The notes under the pieces were generated by a model. It searched no databases and was not told the DNA's origin. It worked only from the letters and a program-made list of their open reading frames with translations. From the NCBI GenBank assembly GCA_003158755.1, contig PMLF01000235.1:1-6662 (forward strand): a stretch of DNA of 6,662 nt, written 5' to 3'. This document shows, in pieces, positions 1 through 5,868 of the stretch (position 1 is the stretch's first letter; each line of letters begins with the position of its first letter). The DNA comes from Elusimicrobiota bacterium (GTDB taxonomy: Bacteria; Elusimicrobiota; Elusimicrobia; FEN-1173). The translations under genes and the position numbers were made by a program.

Positions 1-288
1 CAGATGCTGGCCATCGCCCGCGCCCTCATGGCCCGACCCAAGATGCTGATGTTGGACGAGCCCTCCATGGGGCTGGCCCCGCTCATTGTCCGGAAGATTT
101 TTGAAGTCATCCGCCGGATCAACGACGAGGGCATCCCCATACTCCTCGTCGAGCAGAACGCCCAGCAAGCCCTCGCCATCGCCCACCGGGGTTACGTTCT
201 GCAAACCGGACGGATCGAATTGGAAGGGAGGGCCAAGGACCTCTTGCAGAATCCTGACGTCCGGAAAGCCTATTTGGGGATCGACTGA
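1..288 (+). CDS. livF: Branched-chain amino acid ABC transporter ATP-binding protein, LivF-type (C-terminal part)
   Basis: This is the last 95 residues of an ABC ATPase; the gene starts before the window. The reading frame is open from base 1 and ends at TGA 286-288. It opens with QMLAIARALM, the helix that directly follows the LSGGEQ signature, so the Walker A, Q-loop and signature lie outside. Walker B and the D-loop are seen as MLMLDEPSMGLAP (about residues 15-27). The switch region reads LLVEQN, with Gln where most ABC ATPases have the H-loop His; this, the GLAP sequence and the ending KAYLG are typical of LivF. In the family, LivF pairs with LivG on the cytoplasmic face of the LivHM permease and powers uptake of leucine, isoleucine, valine or related substrates. 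It probably closes a liv operon running in from the left. Substrate cannot be told from this fragment. Confidence 0.88.
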   Translation, partial: QMLAIARALMARPKMLMLDEPSMGLAPLIVRKIFEVIRRINDEGIPILLVEQNAQQALAIAHRGYVLQTGRIELEGRAKDLLQNPDVRKAYLGID

Positions 289-300
289 TTCTTATTTGCC

Positions 301-390
301 GTCATACCGGCGAAAGCCGGTATCCAGGTATTGAAACCGTTTTTAAAGCCAGTTGTACTCCCTAGACCCCGGCTTCCGCCGGGGTGACGA
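301..390. repeat. REP/MITE-like palindromic element with two inverted hairpin ends
   Basis: Two similar units face each other. The left unit (301-328) contains the 8-bp stem ATACCGGC/GCCGGTAT (304-311 with 316-323) closed by a GAAA loop. The right unit (361-390) contains ACCCCGGC/GCCGGGGT (366-373 with 378-385) closed by TTCC. The reverse complement of the right unit matches the left one in order: GTCA, stem, GGAA-like loop, stem, then TCTAGG or TCCAGG. About 32 bp of AT-richer sequence lies between. Dispersed elements with GTCAT..CCGGCGAAAGCCGG..TCCAG ends are common in bacterial genomes; this is from general knowledge. It fills almost the whole gap between convergent livF and thiI. The right hairpin is followed by CCTTTTC at about 391-397, so it may also act as a weak terminator. 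Confidence 0.75.
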
Positions 391-396
391 CCTTTT

Positions 397-1575
397 CTAA
401 TGGGGTGAGATTTTCCGGCAGGAGGTTCCGTCCCACAGGCCGACGTCTTCGAGAGTGGGGGCGATAAGGGATTCCATTCCCAGTTCCAACTCCAAGGCGC
501 GGCAGCGGTCGACGGCGACGTTGGTCTTGGGACGTTTGGACATGAGGGAGCAGCAGTCTTTATAGGGCAGGTTGGAGAGGTCGAAGGTTCCGATTCTCTG
601 GGCGATGCGCACGATGTCTTCTTTGTCCATGGAGATGAGCGGCTGGAAGACCGGAAGGCCCAGCCCTGATTGGGCGGCGGCCATGTTCTCCAAGGTTTGG
701 CTGGCCACCTGGCCCAGGCTGTCGCCCGTGATCAAGGCGAGAAGGTTCCGTGAGGCGGCAAAGGCCTCGGCCGTCAGGAACATGAATCGTCGGAAAAGCA
801 CGGTCTCGTAGGCCTCCGGCGCCTTCAAGGCCGCCGCGGCCTGATACCGGTGGTGGGGGATCAAGTAAAGGGCCGACTTCGGGTTGAACGTCCGCAGCAC
901 CCGGTGGAGGTCGATGATCTTGGTGCCGATCACTTCTTCGTTCGTCGGATATGGATGGAAGTGCAACAGGTCCACCAAGGCCCCCCGCCGCATCATCGAC
1001 CACGCCGCCACCGGGGAGTCGATCCCTCCCGAAAAAAGGCACAACATCCTTCCCGAACTTCCGCGCGGCATGCCCCGCTGGCCTCCGGTCTTCTCGGCAA
1101 ATAAGAGCGCCTTGCCCGGCAAGATCTCGACATGGATCCCGAGGTCGTGATCCACCATTTTTACTTTCAGGCCGGTTTCCTCCGCCACCGCTCCTCCCAG
1201 GGAGCGGCATAAGGCGTCCGACGACACCGGGTAGGTTTTGTCCACCCGCTTCACGTACACTTTGAACGTCTCCGCGCCCTCGGCGGCCCGCGCCAAGGCG
1301 ACGCAATCCGCTTTCAACGATTCTTCTTCCCGGGGCACCTGACGCCCGAAGGCATACCAGGCGATCCCGAAAACCATCCCCAACTCCCGCCGGATCCGTT
1401 CCTTGTCGTGTCCCTCCGTCAACGGCGCCACCAGTCGGCAGTCGTTGATGTTAACTTCCGTCGCATCGGACGGGACCAGCCGCGCCCGCAGATCCTCTCT
1501 AAGCCTCCGCTCGAAATAGCCGCGGTTGGCGCCCTTAGTCCCGATTTCGGAGTAGTGGATGAGGAGGATTTCCAT
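397..1575 (-). CDS. thiI: tRNA 4-thiouridine synthase (tRNA sulfurtransferase) ThiI, short form without rhodanese domain
   Basis: ThiI activates U8 of tRNA with ATP and inserts sulfur to make 4-thiouridine; in many bacteria it also supplies sulfur for the thiamine thiazole. From the ATG at 1575 the protein is 392 residues. Numbered from an alternative in-frame GTG at 1599, the features are: an N-terminal ferredoxin-like segment with HYSEIGTKG (15-23), a THUMP region (about 62-170), the PP-loop SGGIDSP (190-196), TGDSLGQVASQTLENM (291-306), and DCCSLMSKRPKT (348-359), whose Cys matches the catalytic Cys344 region of E. coli ThiI (CGVISKKPT). E. coli ThiI is about 480 residues with a rhodanese domain; this protein ends soon after the Cys motif, like Bacillus ThiI, so sulfur must come from another carrier or a cysteine desulfurase. 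I prefer 1575 because MEILLIHYSEI fits family N-termini; neither start has a clear ribosome binding site. It converges on livF and diverges from the large secreted protein. Confidence 0.93.
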   Translation of the reverse strand: MEILLIHYSEIGTKGANRGYFERRLREDLRARLVPSDATEVNINDCRLVAPLTEGHDKERIRRELGMVFGIAWYAFGRQVPREEESLKADCVALARAAEGAETFKVYVKRVDKTYPVSSDALCRSLGGAVAEETGLKVKMVDHDLGIHVEILPGKALLFAEKTGGQRGMPRGSSGRMLCLFSGGIDSPVAAWSMMRRGALVDLLHFHPYPTNEEVIGTKIIDLHRVLRTFNPKSALYLIPHHRYQAAAALKAPEAYETVLFRRFMFLTAEAFAASRNLLALITGDSLGQVASQTLENMAAAQSGLGLPVFQPLISMDKEDIVRIAQRIGTFDLSNLPYKDCCSLMSKRPKTNVAVDRCRALELELGMESLIAPTLEDVGLWDGTSCRKISPH

Positions 1576-1612
1576 GGGGACGTCATGATACCAAATCACC
1601 TCGTCGGAAAAA

Positions 1613-1626
1613 GTTTGTTAACAAAC
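1613..1626. promoter_or_regulatory. Perfect 14-bp palindrome, candidate operator
   Basis: GTTTGTTAACAAAC is a perfect inverted repeat with no spacer. It sits in the divergent gap between thiI and the large secreted protein gene, ending two bases before the putative -35 box at 1629. That is the position expected for a dimeric regulator acting on the rightward promoter, and it could also affect thiI leftward. I do not recognise the regulator; the site does not have the spacing of LexA or Fur boxes. Confidence 0.45.
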
Positions 1627-1628
1627 CG

Positions 1629-1657
1629 TTGATTTCGGCTGGAATGTCGCTTATATT
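1629..1657 (+). promoter_or_regulatory. Candidate sigma70-type promoter for the large secreted protein gene
   Basis: TTGATT (1629-1634) is followed after exactly 17 bases by TATATT (1652-1657), matching 4 of 6 and 5 of 6 consensus positions. A transcript would start near 1664. That would give a leader of about 12 bases to the GTG at 1676, or about 36 bases to the ATG at 1700, which has GAGGGG at 1691-1696. The promoter therefore bears on start choice and mildly favours 1700. It is read from sequence only. Confidence 0.5.
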
Positions 1658-1675
1658 TGGCGAGGGTACCTATCT

Positions 1676-4600
1676 GTGATGCGTAAAACCGAGGGGAACA
1701 TGCAGCGGACTGTTGGTTGCGGGATATCGCGGGCGATTGTTTCGAACGCGGGGGCGGTTCTATTTTTTGTATTGGTTTTAACCGCTCGACCTCTTTTCGC
1801 CGTTCCCTACAACGCCACACCCGTCAACGTGGACCCGGCCGCCCTCGGTTTGAGCTTCAGCGATGTTTCCCTCGGGGACTTCAACAACGACGGGTTCCTG
1901 GACGTCCTCATGAACGGGACTTCCGCCGGCACCGCCGCCACGCGGCAGCTCCGTATTTACCTAAGCAACGCCGGGGCCTTTCCTTCCGTCAACGATGCGG
2001 CCCACATTCTGACCCCCGCCGGCGCGGCGGCGGGTTTTCAGGACGGTGGCGTCGCCTTCGGCGACCTCGACAACGACGGCCACCTGGACGTTCTGGCGAG
2101 CGGCCTGGACCGGTCGGGGGCGCGGCAACTACAGGTTTATTTCTACAACCCCGCCGCAGGGACGTTCACCACCGTCAACGTCCCGGGTGCGGCGGGCCTC
2201 GGCGCCAACATGGGCCGCGTGGCCCTGGCGGATTTCGATCTCGACGGAGATCTGGACATCCTGGTCAGCGGCACCACCACGGGCGCCAACGCCGGGGCGG
2301 TGCTGCGGGTCTATCCCAACCTTGGTAACCGGACCTTCGGCGCGGCCATCGCCGTGGGCGTCGGCCTCTGGAACTCCGACGTGGCCGTGGGCGATTTCAA
2401 CAACGATGGGTTGCCGGACGTCCTGGCCGAAGGGGTGGACACGGGCGGCGTGCGCCGCCTCAGAGTTTTTAGGAACACATCCGCCGCCGGCGTCATCTCT
2501 TTCGCCGCGCCCATCGACCTGGCTACGGGGCTCTCCCAGGGCGGCGTGGCCTGGGGGGACCTCAACAACGACGGCTTCCTGGACGTCGTCGCGAACGGAT
2601 CCACCGCCGGCAACAACGCCGGTTCCCAACTCCAGTTCTATCTGAACAACGGCGCGGGCGGGTTCGGCGGCGCCAACACCGTCGACACCGTTACCGCCAA
2701 CGGGGCGGGTCTTTGGGGGGGGTCCGTCGCCGTGGGGGACACCGACAACGACGGCGATTTGGACATCCTGGCCAACGGGCGGGACCGGGGCGGAGCCCGA
2801 CAGTTGAGGGTGTACCGGAACAACGGTACGACACCCACACCCGGTTTCACCACGCAGGCCGTCACCAACGTCACCGGCGGCGCCGGGCTGGGGTACCGGG
2901 ACGGCGGCGTGGCCTGGGGAGACTTCAACAACGACCGTAAGATCGACGTGCTGGTCAGCGGCACCGACAACGCCGGCACCCGCCGTCTTCGGGTGTTCTG
3001 GAATACCGTCGCGCAGGCGAACACGGTCCCGACGGCGCCGACGACGCTGGTTTCCACCTTCACCTTCAACTCCGCCGGGGTCTCCGCGGCGACCTTCAAA
3101 TGGAACCCGGGCACGGACACGGCCCCGGGAGCCACCGCCGCCAACATGCTGGCCTACGATCTCCAGGTGTCGACGACGAACGCCTTCACCGGGGTCTACA
3201 CGATCCCCGGCCTCCAGACCGCCGCGCCGCTCCAGGGGAACTACGTTCGCCCTCCGAGGATCTACGACGGGAACACGAACCATGGAGTGATGTTGATCTC
3301 CACCGCGCCCTGGCAGGCCCCGGCGGCGCCGGAGGGCCTCCGAACCGACACCACCTATTATTACCGCGTGCGGACCTACGACAATGGCCTGATCCCCAGC
3401 GGCTGGAGCGGCACGGGGACCCTTTGGACGGGCGTGGCGCCGTCGTCGGTGACCTTGACGGCCGGATCGGGGCCCAACCCGGACAACATCACCCTCTCTT
3501 GGAACGCTCCCGGCGACGACGCCACCAAAGGAAACCTCACCGGCAATTACCGCATCCAATATTCGACCATCTCTTCGACGGTGTGGAGCCTTACATCTAC
3601 CCCAGCCAACGCCTTCACCGTCACCATCGCCACCGCCAACGTGACGCCGACCTCTTTGCAGTCGAAGATCCTCAACGGTTTGCAGGACGGGGCGACCTAC
3701 TATGTTGTCCTTTGGAGCCAGGACGACGTGGGGTTGTGGTCCGTGATCTCCAATACGGCCAACGCCATGGCCGCCTTGGGCGGGTTGGTGCCGCCGGGCA
3801 CGATCACGCTGAACGCCGCCACGGGTGCCTCCCCGGGCCAGATCTCCCTTTCCTGGGTGGCCCCGGGAGACGACGGTTTCACGCCCGGCACCTGGGCCGC
3901 CGCTTACGACATCCGTTATTCAACGACGGCGGCCCAGTCGCCGGCCGCGAGCAACGCGCTTTTCAATACCGCCTCCTCCGTGGCCCCGGCCTTTGGGACG
4001 ATTCCCGCTCCTTTGGTGGAAGGGACGCTCCAAACTTTCGTGTTGTCAAACCTCCTGGAAGGCGTCACCTACTACTTCGCCATCAAGGCCCGGGACTCGT
4101 CGCTCAACTGGTCGAACCTGTCCAACGGCGCCACCACCTGGGCTCTGCGAGACACAACCCCGCCTGGGCCTCCTCTAAACGTCTCGGCCGCCACGGGGGG
4201 CGATCCCGGCGACATCGATTTGACCTGGACGGCTCCGGGCGACGACGGCCAGACGCCCGGCGGCACTTGCCAAGTTTATGACATCCGATATTCGACGACG
4301 GTTGGGTTGTCTCCCGCCGTTAACGACGCGAACTTCAACGCCGCGGCTTCTGTTTCCGGCTTCGGGACCATCCCCGCTCCCGCCGTCCAGGGGACGATTC
4401 AAAATATGGCTCTGGCGGGGCTCCTGCAAGGCGTCACCTATTATTTCGCCATGAAGGCCGCCGACGAGAACCCCAATTGGTCGGTCCTCTCGGCCGGCGC
4501 CACGGCCCAGGCTCAGGTGACGTTCCAAAGCATCGTCCTGGATATTTCCAATTATGATTTCGGCACGGTGGCCGTGGGGCTTTCGACCCAAACGACGGTG

Positions 4601-4951
4601 GCCGTCAACGTGACCTACAGCGGGAACGTTCCCAGCACGTTCCTGATCTCGGCGGCCACGGTGACGGCCGGGTCGCCCTGGAGCCTCGGCGCGGCCACCG
4701 GGATCAATCAAGCCGTCCTTTATGGTGGAGCCAACTCTACCCAGCCTCTCATAACCGATTTCGCGGCGGGGGACGTGATATCGACGACGGCCCAGGCTTG
4801 CACGGCGGGGAACTTCGCCCTCGTCGACGAGGATTGCGTGGCCGTACTCGACGGACAGTACGTTTCGCTGTGGTTCCGTCTGGACATGCCCACCAAGTCG
4901 TCGACGGTGGCGCAGCAGCAGATTCAAGTTACCGTCGATGCCGGACCTTAA
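1676..4951 (+). CDS. Large secreted FG-GAP/VCBS beta-propeller and FN3-repeat protein with WxL-like C-terminal domain
   Basis: This is a predicted exported adhesin-like protein of 1091 residues, or 1083 from the Met at 1700. A signal peptide has a hydrophobic core GAVLFFVLVL and likely cleavage after ARPLFA (residue 42). Seven FG-GAP/VCBS repeats follow, at 64-81, 126-143, 182-199, 236-253, 291-308, 351-368 and 412-429, each of the type VAxGDFNNDGxxDVLxxG with an integrin-like calcium loop DxNxDGxxD; each blade also has an LRVYxN strand. Seven repeats of 54-62 residues fit one seven-bladed propeller. Four FN3-like modules follow (about 451-590, 591-700, 705-824, 829-947), the last two nearly duplicates with APGDDG and YDIRYSTT. 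Residues 948-1091 form a beta-rich domain with SPWSL (1000-1004) and SLWFRLDMPT (1064-1073) that matches the next gene product. No catalytic motif, sortase signal or transmembrane anchor is visible. Binding of protein or carbohydrate at the surface is inferred. GTG 1676 has GAGGG nine bases upstream; the ATG at 1700 has GAGGGG only three bases away. Confidence 0.88.
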   Translation: MMRKTEGNMQRTVGCGISRAIVSNAGAVLFFVLVLTARPLFAVPYNATPVNVDPAALGLSFSDVSLGDFNNDGFLDVLMNGTSAGTAATRQLRIYLSNAGAFPSVNDAAHILTPAGAAAGFQDGGVAFGDLDNDGHLDVLASGLDRSGARQLQVYFYNPAAGTFTTVNVPGAAGLGANMGRVALADFDLDGDLDILVSGTTTGANAGAVLRVYPNLGNRTFGAAIAVGVGLWNSDVAVGDFNNDGLPDVLAEGVDTGGVRRLRVFRNTSAAGVISFAAPIDLATGLSQGGVAWGDLNNDGFLDVVANGSTAGNNAGSQLQFYLNNGAGGFGGANTVDTVTANGAGLWGGSVAVGDTDNDGDLDILANGRDRGGARQLRVYRNNGTTPTPGFTTQAVTNVTGGAGLGYRDGGVAWGDFNNDRKIDVLVSGTDNAGTRRLRVFWNTVAQANTVPTAPTTLVSTFTFNSAGVSAATFKWNPGTDTAPGATAANMLAYDLQVSTTNAFTGVYTIPGLQTAAPLQGNYVRPPRIYDGNTNHGVMLISTAPWQAPAAPEGLRTDTTYYYRVRTYDNGLIPSGWSGTGTLWTGVAPSSVTLTAGSGPNPDNITLSWNAPGDDATKGNLTGNYRIQYSTISSTVWSLTSTPANAFTVTIATANVTPTSLQSKILNGLQDGATYYVVLWSQDDVGLWSVISNTANAMAALGGLVPPGTITLNAATGASPGQISLSWVAPGDDGFTPGTWAAAYDIRYSTTAAQSPAASNALFNTASSVAPAFGTIPAPLVEGTLQTFVLSNLLEGVTYYFAIKARDSSLNWSNLSNGATTWALRDTTPPGPPLNVSAATGGDPGDIDLTWTAPGDDGQTPGGTCQVYDIRYSTTVGLSPAVNDANFNAAASVSGFGTIPAPAVQGTIQNMALAGLLQGVTYYFAMKAADENPNWSVLSAGATAQAQVTFQSIVLDISNYDFGTVAVGLSTQTTVAVNVTYSGNVPSTFLISAATVTAGSPWSLGAATGINQAVLYGGANSTQPLITDFAAGDVISTTAQACTAGNFALVDEDCVAVLDGQYVSLWFRLDMPTKSSTVAQQQIQVTVDAGP
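2540..2919 (+). repeat. Intragenic DNA repeat between propeller blades 5 and 7
   Basis: A 17-base stretch beginning GGCGGCGTGGCCTG occurs identically at 2540-2556 and 2903-2919, in the same frame, encoding GGVAWG at the start of blades 5 and 7. The following codons for DLNND and DFNND are also alike. Identity at DNA level beyond what the protein motif requires suggests fairly recent blade duplication or gene conversion; blade 6 lies between and differs more. Confidence 0.6.
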
Positions 4952-4958
4952 AGAGAAT

Positions 4959-4986
4959 TTGAAAAGTGGCCGGGTCGTCGCATAAA
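4959..4986 (+). promoter_or_regulatory. Candidate promoter for the small secreted protein gene
   Basis: TTGAAA (4959-4964, 5 of 6 consensus) is separated by 16 bases from CATAAA (4981-4986, 4 of 6). Transcription would start near 4993, giving the small protein its own message in addition to any read-through from the large gene. No terminator is visible between the two genes, so co-transcription is also possible. Confidence 0.35.
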
Positions 4987-4997
4987 GAGATTTGGAA

Positions 4998-5015
4998 GCG
5001 ATCCGAAAGGGTCGC
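4998..5015 (+). promoter_or_regulatory. GAAA-capped stem-loop in the 5' leader of the small secreted protein gene
   Basis: GCGATCC (4998-5004) pairs with GGGTCGC (5009-5015), seven pairs including one G-U, closed by a GAAA tetraloop. If the promoter at 4959-4986 is real, the hairpin lies within about five bases of the RNA 5' end, where such structures can protect messages from decay. It is too far from the ribosome binding site (5052-5059) to mask it. Confidence 0.4.
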
Positions 5016-5051
5016 AAGAATAAGAAGGCAGCAGCGCACTTCAAACGAAGC

Positions 5052-5059
5052 AAGGAGGG
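5052..5059 (+). promoter_or_regulatory. Strong Shine-Dalgarno site fixing the start at 5064
   Basis: AAGGAGGG ends four bases before ATG 5064. It decides against a longer in-frame start near 4992, whose extra residues would be lysine- and arginine-rich and would precede the signal peptide. It is by far the best ribosome binding site in the window, in line with high expression of a small secreted protein. Confidence 0.8.
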
Positions 5060-5063
5060 TATC

Positions 5064-5588
5064 ATGAAGAAGTTCCTGGCAGTGGTTGGACTGATGATGA
5101 TGGCCGGCGGAGCGATGGCGGCCACTTCGGCAAACCTGGTCCTGAATGTGACGCCCACGGGCACGAAAAGCGTGACGCTCAGCACCGGGACCATCAACGC
5201 GTCGTTGAACGTTGCTCAAGCGAACAACATCATCTCAACGGGTGTGGTGGTGAACAATGCGGGCAACGTTCCGGCGACTTACCAACTGGTCGTCGCTTCG
5301 CCTCTCTGGACGGTCGCTGGAGCGGCGGGTGTGGACACCATTCACATGCAGGCGGAATTCAATTCCGCGGTGCCGGGATCCGCGCCTTTCGGATCGGCGG
5401 CTAACTACGACCTGACGACCTCCAACAAGACGTCCACAGCCTCTGTATTCTTCGGCAACCAGAGCGGATTGAACGTGGCTCCTGCGGCGAATGTGAGCTT
5501 GTGGTTCGACATCGACATGCCGACGGCGTTGAGCTCGCCGGCTTCTAATAGTACGCAAGCGCTCACCGTAACGGTGACGGCTAGCTAA
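5064..5588 (+). CDS. Small secreted beta-rich protein, free-standing copy of the large protein's C-terminal domain
   Basis: The product has 174 residues. A signal peptide with core FLAVVGLMMMAGG ends at AMA (residues 17-19), leaving a mature protein of about 155 residues, rich in Thr, Ser, Ala, Asn and Val, with no Cys and no membrane segment. The alternating hydrophobic pattern suggests a beta-sandwich. It aligns with residues 948-1091 of the preceding gene product: NNAGNVPATYQL against TYSGNVPSTFLI, SPLWTVAGAAG against SPWSLGAATG, and SLWFDIDMPT (145-154) against SLWFRLDMPT, with both ending in a TVTV or QVTV strand near the C-terminus. It is in the same direction, 112 bases after the large gene, with its own strong ribosome binding site. 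The function is not known to me. A surface or pilus-like subunit, or a partner of the large protein, are the possibilities; all are inference. Confidence 0.85.
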   Translation: MKKFLAVVGLMMMAGGAMAATSANLVLNVTPTGTKSVTLSTGTINASLNVAQANNIISTGVVVNNAGNVPATYQLVVASPLWTVAGAAGVDTIHMQAEFNSAVPGSAPFGSAANYDLTTSNKTSTASVFFGNQSGLNVAPAANVSLWFDIDMPTALSSPASNSTQALTVTVTAS

Positions 5589-5604
5589 GCATAGTAGAGA
5601 GGGG

Positions 5605-5623
5605 GGAAACCGAAATGGTTTCC
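5605..5623 (+). other. Stem-loop just downstream of the small secreted protein gene
   Basis: GGAAACC (5605-5611) pairs perfectly with GGTTTCC (5617-5623) across the five-base loop GAAAT. It starts 17 bases after the TAA. With no T-run it is not a classical terminator, but it may protect the 3' end of a processed message. Confidence 0.45.
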
Positions 5624-5644
5624 AGTACTGCCAGGGACTTCGGA

Positions 5645-5685
5645 CTCCTCCGGACGGTCGGCCAAGCGTCGGCCGCCCGGGGGAG
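5645..5685 (+). other. GC-rich stem-loop with nested inner stem
   Basis: CTCCTCCGG (5645-5653) pairs with CCGGGGGAG (5677-5685), nine pairs with one G-U. Inside, CGGCC (5659-5663) pairs with GGCCG (5671-5675) around a seven-base loop. The inner part also contains a direct repeat GTCGGCC at 5657-5663 and 5668-5674, period 11, which could allow alternative pairings. Confidence 0.4.
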
Positions 5686-5713
5686 ACGGAGGGCGGGACT
5701 CGGAAACCGATAG

Positions 5714-5776
5714 CTGTCCAAGAGCCTTCCTTCGGGTCTTGTTCGATCCGATACCGGGAGGAAGGAGCTGGGACAG
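5714..5776 (+). other. Long rod-like imperfect hairpin
   Basis: Three stacked stems read inward. CTGTCC (5714-5719) pairs with GGACAG (5771-5776), six pairs. CCTTCCTTC (5725-5733) pairs with GGAGGAAGG (5757-5765), nine pairs with one G-U. GGGTC (5734-5738) pairs with GATCC (5745-5749), five pairs with one G-U, closing a six-base loop. Small internal loops separate them. About 20 pairs in 63 bases is the strongest RNA structure in the window. Confidence 0.45.
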
Positions 5777-5811
5777 TAAGAGCAAGAGGGTGGAACGGAT
5801 TTGAAAGAAAG

Positions 5812-5834
5812 CGTTTCGGTCCTAGGCCGAAACG
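5812..5834 (+). other. Stem-loop upstream of the third secreted protein gene
   Basis: CGTTTCGG (5812-5819) pairs perfectly with CCGAAACG (5827-5834) around TCCTAGG. It lies 34 bases before ATG 5869 and is followed by an A-rich, unstructured stretch up to the ribosome binding site, so it would leave the site accessible. Confidence 0.45.
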
Positions 5835-5868
5835 GGATGTTTGAAAAATTAAGAAAAGGGTGGAGATC

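Larger units (their letters stand above)
5589..5868 (+). other. 280-bp gene-free region rich in inverted repeats, candidate structured leader RNA
   Basis: I find no convincing gene here. The stretch holds four hairpin-forming segments on the + strand (near 5605, 5645, 5714 and 5812, listed separately) and leads into the ribosome binding site GGGTGGAG at 5858-5865 of the next gene. None has a following T-run, so no standard terminator is seen. The pattern fits a long structured 5' leader or a small RNA, but I do not recognise a known riboswitch family. High GC makes some chance pairing likely, so the region as a whole is only suggestive. Confidence 0.4.

Noticed and set aside
2129..3559. Long minus-strand open frame of 476 codons opposite the large secreted gene
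   Set aside because: It is a GC-rich shadow frame, with Gly/Arg/Val-rich low-complexity protein and no domain pattern, whereas the plus strand shows a signal peptide and clear propeller and FN3 motifs.
1676..4951. Cell-wall or secretion-system sorting signal at the C-terminus of the large protein
   Set aside because: No LPxTG, PEP-CTERM, membrane helix or type IX-like tail is seen; the protein ends directly in a beta strand and DAGP.
4990..5040. Resemblance to a c-di-GMP-I (GEMM) riboswitch: GAAA loop followed by GTCGCAAG
   Set aside because: The rest of the GEMM core, including the second stem and its tetraloop receptor, is not present; only a short tetraloop hairpin can be supported.
4175..5197. 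Minus-strand open frame of 340 codons
   Set aside because: It crosses two well-supported plus-strand genes and the promoter gap, is Arg/Gly-rich and has no recognisable motif.
5615..5713. Possible 32-residue ORF starting at ATG 5615, with a G-rich stretch upstream
   Set aside because: Codons are unlike the real genes (many AGG, AGA, CGG), the product is Arg/Gly-rich, and the frame runs through two hairpins; a G-rich run alone is weak support.
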